Assembly (NCBI GenBank): GCA_020249025.1
Contig: JADCGM010000222.1
Span: forward strand, 1-5,863
Source of the DNA: Alphaproteobacteria bacterium
GTDB taxonomy: Bacteria > Pseudomonadota > Alphaproteobacteria > Sphingomonadales > Sphingomonadaceae
Reading direction: 5' to 3'
Length of the DNA: 5,863 nucleotides
Part shown: positions 1 to 4,950 of the stretch, one piece after another
How positions within the stretch are numbered: the stretch's first letter is position 1
Layout: each line of letters begins with the position of its first letter
Notes under the pieces: generated by a model
Told to the model about the DNA's origin: nothing
Databases searched by the model: none
What the model saw: the letters and a program-made list of their open reading frames with translations, nothing else
Translations under genes and position numbers: made by a program

Positions 1-1125
1 GGAGACACGACCGCTAAGTCGCAGCCGGGCCCAGCGGATGCCGATGTATCCCCCGAGGCGACCCTCGCGACCTCCGGTCAGCCGGCCCCGGCGAAAGCGA
101 AGGGCCGGACGGGCGAACCCGAGGTCCGGGTCGAGACGGCCGAGCGCCGTGCCGAGGAGTCGACGCCGACCGACGCGCCGGTGGCGATGCCGGTTGCCGC
201 GCCGATCGTCACTACGACGCCTTCCGCCACTGCTGCCGCGAACGCGCCGGCCGCGCTGTCGCAGGCTGGAGTCTCCGCCGCCGCGATGGCCGCGGCCGAT
301 CCGCGTCTCGCCGGTGTGACGCCAGCCCCGCACAAGGCCGAAGCGCCCGCGCCCGAGGCCAAGGGCGCGCCCGACGCGGCGCCGGCCGAGGCGGCGGTTC
401 AGGGCGCAGGCCAGCGCTCGCAGGCGGCGCAGCCGGCGGTCGACCCGGCCGCCTTCGCCCGGATGGCGTCCGACCCCGCCGCGTCGCCGACCCCGGCGCA
501 GCCGCCGCTGACCGCGATGGCGGCTGCCGCCAATGCCGCGCATCGCGCCGAGCCGGCCCCGCTCCGCGAGGCGGGCAAGGACCGCGCCGCCGACATCGCG
601 CCGGCGGCGAGCGCGCCTGCCCCTGTCGCCGCTCCGGCCCCGGTGGCCGCCACGGGCCCGGCGCAGGCCCAGGCGCCGCAGCCGCTGCGAATGGCGCGCG
701 CCAGCCACCTCGCCCACGACGTCGGTGTCGAGGTTGGCCGCGCCGTGCGCGCGGGGAACAAGGAGGTCTCGGTGCGCCTCGATCCGGCCGAACTCGGCGT
801 GGTCGAGGTGCGCTGGTCGACCGACGAGCAGGGCCGCGTCCGCACCGTCGTCGCTGCCGAGAACCCGGCGACTCTCGATCTGCTGAAGCGAGACAGCCAG
901 CAGCTCGCGCGCGCGCTCAACGACGCCGGCGTTCAGGCCGACGCCTCTGCCTTCCAGTTCGACCTGCGCCGCGATGGGCAGAACCCCGCACCGCGCCAGC
1001 CGATTCCGGCCGCCTATGCCTTTTCCGTCGCAGCGACGGGCGATGATCCCGCCGCCGCCGCCGCTTCCGCAACCGCCCGGACTCCGGGGCGCGCCGCGCC
1101 CGGCCGGGTCGACATGATCATCTAG
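1..1125 (+). CDS. fliK: Flagellar hook-length control protein FliK, 5'-truncated by the window edge
   Basis: FliK is an exported ruler protein that measures the growing hook and triggers the export switch from rod/hook to filament substrates. The reading frame is open from base 1 with no convincing start, so the gene begins outside the window; 374 codons are visible and end in TAG at 1123-1125. The first ~230 visible residues are Ala/Pro-rich and low in complexity, as usual for the FliK ruler region. The conserved C-terminal hook-length domain lies at about window residues 230-325 (bases ~690-980). Its hallmark VSVRLDPAELGVVEVRW starts near residue 256 and is followed by an AAENPATLDLLKRDSQQLARAL-type helix (interrupted here only by numbering, bases ~853-915). 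A Met at 181 could be mistaken for the start, but the same Ala/Pro-rich coding style continues upstream of it. flgD follows 11 bases downstream, so the two are probably cotranscribed. Identification rests on the C-terminal domain plus context; the N-terminal sequence is not diagnostic. Confidence 0.9.
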   Translation, partial: GDTTAKSQPGPADADVSPEATLATSGQPAPAKAKGRTGEPEVRVETAERRAEESTPTDAPVAMPVAAPIVTTTPSATAAANAPAALSQAGVSAAAMAAADPRLAGVTPAPHKAEAPAPEAKGAPDAAPAEAAVQGAGQRSQAAQPAVDPAAFARMASDPAASPTPAQPPLTAMAAAANAAHRAEPAPLREAGKDRAADIAPAASAPAPVAAPAPVAATGPAQAQAPQPLRMARASHLAHDVGVEVGRAVRAGNKEVSVRLDPAELGVVEVRWSTDEQGRVRTVVAAENPATLDLLKRDSQQLARALNDAGVQADASAFQFDLRRDGQNPAPRQPIPAAYAFSVAATGDDPAAAAASATARTPGRAAPGRVDMII

Positions 1126-1128
1126 GAG
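1124..1128 (+). promoter_or_regulatory. Shine-Dalgarno of flgD, overlapping the fliK stop codon
   Basis: AGGAG begins inside the fliK TAG stop codon and lies 8 bases before the flgD ATG at 1137. This fixes the flgD start and suggests that translation of the two genes is coupled. Confidence 0.8.
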
Positions 1129-1136
1129 ACACCAGG

Positions 1137-1796
1137 ATGACCTCCGTCACTTCCACCAACGGCGCGACCGCGCCGGCGCTGACCTCGGCGCAGCGCCTGT
1201 CGGGCGACCTCGACATGTTTCTGACGCTGATGACGACGCAGCTGAAGAACCAGGACCCGCTCGACCCGATCAAGTCGTCGGAATACACGCAGCAGCTGGC
1301 GACCTATAGTCAGGTCGAACAGTCGATCCAGCAGACCTCGAAGCTCGAGGCGATCCTGTCGCAGCTGTCGAGCCAGTCGCTCAACGCCGCGGCCTCCTAT
1401 GTCGGGATGAACGTGACGACCTCGCAGTCGGTCGCGACCCTCGGGCCGGGCGGCGCGCGCTGGAGCTATGAGGTGCCCGCCTCGGCGGTGTCGACCAAGC
1501 TCAGCGTCATCGACGCCGCGGGCCGGGTCGTGCTGGAGACCAATGGCGCGACCGCCAGAGGCACCCACGAATTCGCCTGGAGCGGCGGCAACTCGGCGGG
1601 CGGCGACGCCCCCGACGGCCCGTACACGCTGAAGGTCGTCGCGGTGACCTCCTCGGGCGCCGAGCAGACGCTGGCCGGCACCGTGTCGGGCGAGGTGACG
1701 AGCGCGGTGATGGCGAACGGCAAGCTCGAACTGATGATCGGCGCGACGAAGGTCGGCCTGACCGACGTTACGAGCGTCCAACGCTCCGCTGGATGA
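1137..1796 (+). CDS. flgD: Flagellar hook capping / assembly protein FlgD
   Basis: FlgD caps the distal end of the growing hook outside the cell, lets FlgE subunits polymerise, and is discarded when the hook is complete. The 219-residue product has the family's usual length. The N-terminal capping domain (about residues 20-75) carries the signature FLTLMTTQLKNQDPLDP at 28-44, followed by an SSEYTQQLATYSQVEQ segment at 47-62. The C-terminal half contains the FlgD Ig-like/tudor-like region. It shows the typical HEFAWSGGNSAGG and PDGPYTLKVVAV stretches at about 144-170. The ATG is supported by a well-spaced AGGAG. It lies directly behind fliK, which acts on the same structure, and its last 29 bases overlap the end of the convergent transglycosylase-like gene. 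The stop is TGA at 1794-1796. Identification is firm. Confidence 0.97.
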   Translation: MTSVTSTNGATAPALTSAQRLSGDLDMFLTLMTTQLKNQDPLDPIKSSEYTQQLATYSQVEQSIQQTSKLEAILSQLSSQSLNAAASYVGMNVTTSQSVATLGPGGARWSYEVPASAVSTKLSVIDAAGRVVLETNGATARGTHEFAWSGGNSAGGDAPDGPYTLKVVAVTSSGAEQTLAGTVSGEVTSAVMANGKLELMIGATKVGLTDVTSVQRSAG

Positions 1797-2634
1797 CCCG
1801 GCCGATATAGCCGTTGAGCCACTGGCGGTGGGCGGCGACCGCGTCGCCCGCCGCATCGGCGATGCGCCGCGCCGCCTCGCTGGCGCCGACCTGGGCGGTG
1901 AGCAGCAGCTTGGCACGCGCCGGCGCGATCCGGCCCTCGACGAAGCGCAGCGCCTCGACCGGGCCGAGATGGTGGCCGAGCCACGCCAGCGACGCGACCT
2001 GCCGGGCGTCGTTGCCGAGCTTCACGCCCGCCGACTCGAGGCGCGACAGGCCGGCGCGGGCATAGTCGGCGACCGCCTCGATGGCGGTGCCGGGATCGGT
2101 GCGCAGATCGAGAAGTTCGGCGCGGACGTCGCCGCGAACCCGGCCGCGCGCATCAAGCCAGCCGCGCGCTGCGGCCACCCCGTTGAGATAGGTGCCGCGG
2201 CGTTCCGCTTCGCCGACCCAGGTGCGGTCGAGAAACTGGCCGAGGCCGGTGGCAGTCGAGCGCGGGTTGCGCGCAGCCGGGTCCCATGAGCCGTCGCGGC
2301 GCTTGCCGGCTTCGGCATCGATGACCGCGGTCAGCGCGGCGGCCGGCAGCCCGGTGCGGGCGGCGGCGCGGGCGAGCGCAGGCGCATAGTCGCCGTTGCC
2401 GCGCAGCAGCGCCGGCGCGGCGCGGGCGGCGGGGCGGTCGGCCTGCGGCAGAGCGGGGATCGCGAGCGACGCGGGCTTGGGCGTCGAGGGGAACAGGCTG
2501 TCCTCGACATCCGAGGCTGCGCCCAGCGCCGCCTGCCACAGCCGCGCCAGCAGCGGCGCCTTTGCCTGCGCGAGGATCGCCTCGGCGCGCCCCGGTGCGG
2601 GGGCGTTGACGGTCGGGGTCTGGATCGCGGTCAT
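1768..2634 (-). CDS. Lytic transglycosylase-like (SLT-type) protein, probable flagellar peptidoglycan-opening enzyme
   Basis: The 288-residue product has a lysozyme-like/SLT-type core at about residues 80-155. LPAAALTAVIDAEAG (96-110) gives a candidate catalytic Glu at E108. ARNPRSTATGLGQFLDRTW (121-139) matches the conserved S-A-x-GLxQF region of soluble lytic transglycosylases. Residues 155-288 are helical-looking and I do not recognise them. Such enzymes cleave glycan strands in the periplasm. Alphaproteobacterial FlgJ usually lacks the muramidase domain, so a separate enzyme (SltF in Rhodobacter) opens the wall for the rod; I infer that role here. Oddly, the N-terminus has no clear Sec signal peptide, and the catalytic Glu is followed by Ala rather than the usual Ser. 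The ATG overlaps the fliJ TGA (ATGA) and has no clear Shine-Dalgarno, so translation is probably coupled to fliJ. The frame stays open upstream, but that part is Arg-rich shadow across fliJ and is excluded. The fold call is fairly sure; the flagellar role is inferred from context. Confidence 0.72.
   Translation of the reverse strand: MTAIQTPTVNAPAPGRAEAILAQAKAPLLARLWQAALGAASDVEDSLFPSTPKPASLAIPALPQADRPAARAAPALLRGNGDYAPALARAAARTGLPAAALTAVIDAEAGKRRDGSWDPAARNPRSTATGLGQFLDRTWVGEAERRGTYLNGVAAARGWLDARGRVRGDVRAELLDLRTDPGTAIEAVADYARAGLSRLESAGVKLGNDARQVASLAWLGHHLGPVEALRFVEGRIAPARAKLLLTAQVGASEAARRIADAAGDAVAAHRQWLNGYIGRVIQRSVGRS
1772..1786. repeat. Perfect 6-bp inverted repeat in the convergent overlap of flgD and the transglycosylase-like gene
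   Basis: GAGCGT (1772-1777), spacer CCA, then ACGCTC (1781-1786) form a symmetrical stem with a 3-base loop. It lies wholly inside the 29-base overlap of the two converging genes. As a result both proteins end in similar residues: SVQRSAG in FlgD, QRSVGRS on the other strand. No T-run follows on either strand, so it is not a standard intrinsic terminator. A role in stopping the two converging transcripts is possible but unproven. Confidence 0.45.
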
Positions 2635-3032
2635 GGCTTCGGGCGCCCGGCGACTTCGTCGATCATCGCCTGCTCGCGGCGCTGGATCGCGGTGCGCCAT
2701 TCGTCGCGGACGCGGTCGGCGGCGCGCTCGAAGGCGCGGCGCTCGCCGAGCAGCCGTGCCGCCTTCTGACGGAGCGCGGCGAGTTCGGCCTCCGCCTCGG
2801 CGCGCGCCTTTTCGAGCGCCTCGGTCTGGATCTTGGCCTGCGCCAGCCACGGCTGCGGATCGCGGAACGGATCGGCGGCGAAGGCGCTGCGTTCGAGATT
2901 CTGCCGGGCGAGTTCGGCGCGATGGCGCTCGACTGCGTCGGCGGCGCGGCGCGCGGCCTGCCCGAGCTCGGCGGCGAGCGCATCGAGCGCGCGCTGGCGC
3001 AGCCGGACGACGGGATCGAACTTCGTCTTCAC
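2631..3032 (-). CDS. fliJ: Flagellar export protein FliJ
   Basis: FliJ is a small cytoplasmic coiled-coil protein that acts as the stalk in the FliI ATPase ring, contacts the export gate FlhA and recycles export chaperones. The 133-residue product is of typical length, lacks hydrophobic segments and is almost entirely charged helix rich in Ala, Glu and Arg. It begins MKTKFDPVVRLRQRALD, like the start of other FliJ proteins, and has long heptad-like runs at about residues 65-125. The sequence diverges greatly within this family, so the call rests heavily on size, coiled-coil character and position directly after fliI. The start is GTG (3032-3030), overlapping the fliI TGA as GTGA. GGAG, 8 bases upstream within fliI, serves as ribosome binding site. 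Its own stop overlaps the ATG of the next gene by 4 bases. Confidence 0.87.
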   Translation of the reverse strand: MKTKFDPVVRLRQRALDALAAELGQAARRAADAVERHRAELARQNLERSAFAADPFRDPQPWLAQAKIQTEALEKARAEAEAELAALRQKAARLLGERRAFERAADRVRDEWRTAIQRREQAMIDEVAGRPKP

Positions 3033-4348
3033 CCGAGGATCTCCGCCAGCCGCGCGAACGCCTCGCCGGGATCGCCGCGCTCATGCTTGCCCTGCCGCAG
3101 CAGGTCCTCGATCTTCGGGGCGAGCGCGATGGCGCGGTCGACCTCGGCGCTCGACCCGGCCTGATAGGCGCCCAATCGGACGAGCTCTTCCATGTCGGCC
3201 CAGGTCGAGAGCACCTGCCGCGCCTCGCGCAGCAGCCGGTTCTCCTCGTCGGAATGGGCGCGCGGCAGCGTGCGCGACACCGACTTCAGGACGTCGATCG
3301 CCGGATAGCGGCCGCGCTCGGCGATGCTGCGCGGCATGACGACATGGCCGTCGAGAATGCCGCGCACCGCATCGGCGACGGGCTCGTCATGGTCGCCGCC
3401 GTCGACGAGCACGGTGAACAGGCCGGTGATGGCGCCGCCGCCGGGCGCACCGGGGCCGGCGCGTTCGAGCAGGCGCGGCAGCTCGGCGAAGACGGTCGGC
3501 GTATAGCCCTTGGACGTCGGCGGCTCGCCCGCGGCCAGTCCGATCTCGCGCTGGGCCATGGCGAAGCGGGTGACCGAGTCCATCATGCAGAGAACGTGGC
3601 GGCCCTCGTCGCGGAACGCCTCCGCGATGGCGAAGGTCAGATAGGCGGCCTCGCGGCGCATCAGCGCGGGCTCGTCGGATGTGGCAACGACAACGACGGC
3701 GCGGGCGAGGCCCTCGGGCCCGAGGTCGTCCTCGATGAATTCGGCGACCTCGCGGCCGCGCTCGCCGATCAGGCCGATGACCGCGACATCGCAATCCGCG
3801 CCGCGCGCGAGCATCGACAGCAGCACCGACTTGCCGACGCCCGAGCCGGCGAACAGGCCGAGGCGCTGGCCGCGGCACAGTGGCGCGAAGATGTCGAGCG
3901 CGCGCACGCCGGTGGCGAGCTTGGCGCCGACGCGGCCGCGCGAGGTGGCGGGCGGCGGGCCGCCGCGGACGTGGCGCTCGGTCTGGCCGAGGCCGAGCGG
4001 GCCGCGCCCGTCGATGGGGCGGCCGAGCCCGTCGACGATGCGGCCGAGCCAGCTGGCGTCGGGCGCGATCGCGGCGCGGTCGGAGAGGAGATGGGCGCTG
4101 GCGCCGGGGGCGAGACCTTCGACCGGCCCGTAGGACAGGCAGAGCGCCTGTCCGTCCTCGACGCCGGCGACTTCGGCGAGCGCGCCGCCGGGCAGTTCGA
4201 GGCGCGCTCCGACGGTGGCGGCTTCACCCAGCCCGGCGATCTCGACGAGACCGCCGCGCACGCGCGAGACGCTGCCGCGGCGCATGACCACGGGGCGCTG
4301 GCGCAGCCGCATCGCGGCGGCGCGGATCGCCGCGGCGCTGGCCGGCAT
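3029..4348 (-). CDS. fliI: Flagellum-specific type III export ATPase FliI
   Basis: FliI hydrolyses ATP at the cytoplasmic face of the flagellar type III export apparatus, helping to release substrates from chaperones and feed them to the gate. The 439-residue product is full length for the family. Residues ~20-90 form the N-terminal beta-barrel-like domain. The RecA-like catalytic domain follows, with Walker A AGSGVGKS at 167-174 (K173), the catalytic-Glu motif IGERGREV at 194-201 (E196), and Walker B HVLCMMD at 251-257 followed by SVTRFAMAQREIG. SKGYTPTVFAELPRLLERAG (279-298) is typical of FliI and its type III relatives. The C-terminal helical domain ends at ILG. The ATG at 4348 lies 3 bases after the flbT stop; there is no strong Shine-Dalgarno, so coupling to flbT is likely. 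The usual partner fliH is not seen in this window. Its flagellar neighbours separate it from virulence-type secretion ATPases. Confidence 0.97.
   Translation of the reverse strand: MPASAAAIRAAAMRLRQRPVVMRRGSVSRVRGGLVEIAGLGEAATVGARLELPGGALAEVAGVEDGQALCLSYGPVEGLAPGASAHLLSDRAAIAPDASWLGRIVDGLGRPIDGRGPLGLGQTERHVRGGPPPATSRGRVGAKLATGVRALDIFAPLCRGQRLGLFAGSGVGKSVLLSMLARGADCDVAVIGLIGERGREVAEFIEDDLGPEGLARAVVVVATSDEPALMRREAAYLTFAIAEAFRDEGRHVLCMMDSVTRFAMAQREIGLAAGEPPTSKGYTPTVFAELPRLLERAGPGAPGGGAITGLFTVLVDGGDHDEPVADAVRGILDGHVVMPRSIAERGRYPAIDVLKSVSRTLPRAHSDEENRLLREARQVLSTWADMEELVRLGAYQAGSSAEVDRAIALAPKIEDLLRQGKHERGDPGEAFARLAEILG
3041..3044 (-). promoter_or_regulatory. Shine-Dalgarno for the GTG start of fliJ
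   Basis: GGAG on the minus strand lies 8 bases before the GTG at 3032-3030, inside the last codons of fliI. It supports the GTG as the true start of fliJ even though this codon overlaps the fliI stop. Confidence 0.6.
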
Positions 4349-4351
4349 GGA

Positions 4352-4759
4352 TCAGGCGGCTTCCGCCGCGGGGGCGACGCCGAGCACGCGGTCCTCATAG
4401 TCGATGAGGCTGCGGCAATGCAGGAGGGCGCGATAATAGTCGCCGGCGAGAACGCTCTTCGACGCCTCGACGCAGGCGAGCCGCGCGGCCGGGTTGGCGA
4501 TCGCCGCCATGAACTCGCCGAGCAGGTCGACGAAGCCGTTGCGGTGCCGCTCGTCGCCGGGATCGATATAGGCAAGCATGCACGCGAAGTAGACGCGGCG
4601 CGCGGGCGAGGTCGCCTGCTCGGCGGTCATGATGTCGCGTTCGCGCAGGATGCTCGCCCCGTTCTCGAGGGTCAGCGTCGTGCGGCGGTCGCCGTTCGAG
4701 ACAACGGCCCCGTTGAGGATGAAGCGCTCGTGCGCGCGGAGATTCAGTTTCAGCGGCAT
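4352..4759 (-). CDS. flbT: Flagellar biosynthesis repressor FlbT
   Basis: FlbT is an alphaproteobacterial cytoplasmic regulator. In Caulobacter it represses flagellin synthesis after transcription, acting on the flagellin mRNA leader until the hook is finished; in some species it acts positively. The 135-residue product begins MPLKLNLRAHERFILNGAVV, followed by SNGDRRTTLTLENGASILRERDIM (split by residue ~34) and SPARRVYFACMLAYIDP at 51-67. This is the family pattern over its whole length. The frame is open for 27 more codons upstream, to 4840, but family members start at MPLKLNL, so I place the ATG at 4759-4757. No purine-rich Shine-Dalgarno precedes this ATG, which is unusual beside the good ones of flgD and flgE. 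It is the first gene of the minus-strand operon. flaF, its common partner, is absent from the window. Identification is firm. Confidence 0.95.
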   Translation of the reverse strand: MPLKLNLRAHERFILNGAVVSNGDRRTTLTLENGASILRERDIMTAEQATSPARRVYFACMLAYIDPGDERHRNGFVDLLGEFMAAIANPAARLACVEASKSVLAGDYYRALLHCRSLIDYEDRVLGVAPAAEAA

Positions 4760-4796
4760 GCGGGGCTTATGCGCCGGGCAAGGGAAACACGAGGTT

Positions 4797-4812
4797 AAAT
4801 CGGCCGCGATTT
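4797..4812. promoter_or_regulatory. Inverted repeat AAATCG-N4-CGATTT upstream of flbT
   Basis: AAATCG (4797-4802) and CGATTT (4807-4812) form perfect 6-bp arms around GCCG, about 38-53 bases before the flbT start. It could be an operator for flbT or a hairpin in its leader. No regulator can be named from the sequence. Confidence 0.4.
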
Positions 4813-4827
4813 CTGCCCGGCGGACGA

Positions 4828-4858
4828 CCCGATCGGGCACTTCCTGCCCCGATTGGGG
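4828..4858. promoter_or_regulatory. Tandem palindromes 20 bp apart, candidate activator (enhancer) sites
   Basis: CCCGATCGGG at 4828-4837 is a perfect palindrome. CCCCGATTGGGG at 4847-4858 is a near-perfect one. Their CCCGATNGGG cores match in 9 of 10 bases and are exactly 20 bp apart, about two helical turns, so two dimers would bind the same DNA face. They lie about 88 and 68 bases before the predicted flgE transcription start, a suitable place for an activator of the FlbD/NtrC type that works with sigma-54. The region could also serve flbT on the other side. Assignment to FlbD is inference. Confidence 0.5.
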
Positions 4859-4875
4859 CGTTGTGATCCTATATA

Positions 4876-4888
4876 ATTCAATATGTTA
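4876..4888 (+). promoter_or_regulatory. Candidate IHF binding site
   Basis: ATTCAATATGTTA matches the IHF consensus WATCAANNNNTTR at 8 of 9 defined positions. It sits in an AT-rich island (4861-4893, about three quarters A+T) inside very GC-rich DNA, between the paired palindromes and the sigma-54 promoter. An IHF bend there would bring a bound activator to the polymerase. Confidence 0.5.
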
Positions 4889-4893
4889 GATGT

Positions 4894-4909
4894 TGGCACG
4901 GCTCTTGGA
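4894..4909 (+). promoter_or_regulatory. Sigma-54 (RpoN) type -24/-12 promoter of flgE
   Basis: TGGCACG (4894-4900), four bases, then TTGGA (4905-4909) match the consensus TGGCACG-N4-TTGCW with a perfect -24 element and the correct spacing. The one mismatch is G for the conserved C at -12 (4908). The predicted start of transcription is near 4920, about 31 bases before the flgE TTG. Hook genes of Caulobacter are known to be sigma-54 dependent, which supports the call. Confidence 0.7.
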
Positions 4910-4916
4910 ACAGGAG

Positions 4917-4935
4917 TGGGCAATCGATTGTCCCA
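4917..4935. repeat. Leader palindrome around CAATCGATTG before flgE
   Basis: CAATCGATTG (4921-4930) is a perfect 10-bp palindrome. It is extended by TGGG on the left and, after one unpaired T, by CCCA on the right. It lies between the predicted transcription start and the flgE ribosome binding site. It may be a protein-binding site, or part of a small hairpin at the 5' end of the mRNA. Confidence 0.4.
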
Positions 4936-4937
4936 AC

Positions 4938-4942
4938 AGGAG
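4938..4942 (+). promoter_or_regulatory. Shine-Dalgarno deciding the TTG start of flgE
   Basis: AGGAG lies 8 bases before the TTG at 4951. The next candidate, an in-frame ATG at 4969, would be 26 bases away and would cut off the conserved first residues. The site therefore decides in favour of TTG. Confidence 0.85.
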
Positions 4943-4950
4943 CACGACCC

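Noticed and set aside
1..1125. Several frames of 90-170 codons on both strands over fliK
   Set aside because: All are Arg- or Ala-rich shadows without recognisable domains; the fliK frame carries the hook-length domain and runs continuously from the window edge.
2635..3084. N-terminal extension of the transglycosylase-like frame by 150 codons
   Set aside because: The extension is an Arg-rich shadow lying over fliJ and the end of fliI. The ATG overlapping the fliJ stop is the sensible start.
2396..4798. An 800-codon open frame on the + strand opposite fliI, fliJ and flbT
   Set aside because: It is antisense to fliI and flbT, whose family motifs are unmistakable. The translation is Arg/Ala/Gly/Asp-rich without any family pattern, as expected of stop-poor shadow frames in GC-rich DNA.
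4797..4812. CtrA site (TTAA-N7-TTAA) near the TTAA at 4795
   Set aside because: There is no second TTAA at the required spacing.
4760..4840. 27-codon upstream extension of flbT
   Set aside because: Known FlbT proteins begin with MPLKLNL, which coincides with the ATG at 4759; the extension reads through the palindromic regulatory region.
4834..4856. Minus-strand GG-N10-GC as a sigma-54 promoter for flbT
   Set aside because: Only the GG and GC dinucleotides fit; the rest of the -24 and -12 elements do not match.
4872..4877. TATAAT as a sigma-70 -10 box facing flgE
   Set aside because: No -35 box stands at 16-18 bp; the nearest candidates (TTGGGG, TTGTGA) are 12 and 5 bp away. The AT-rich island is better explained by the IHF-type site.
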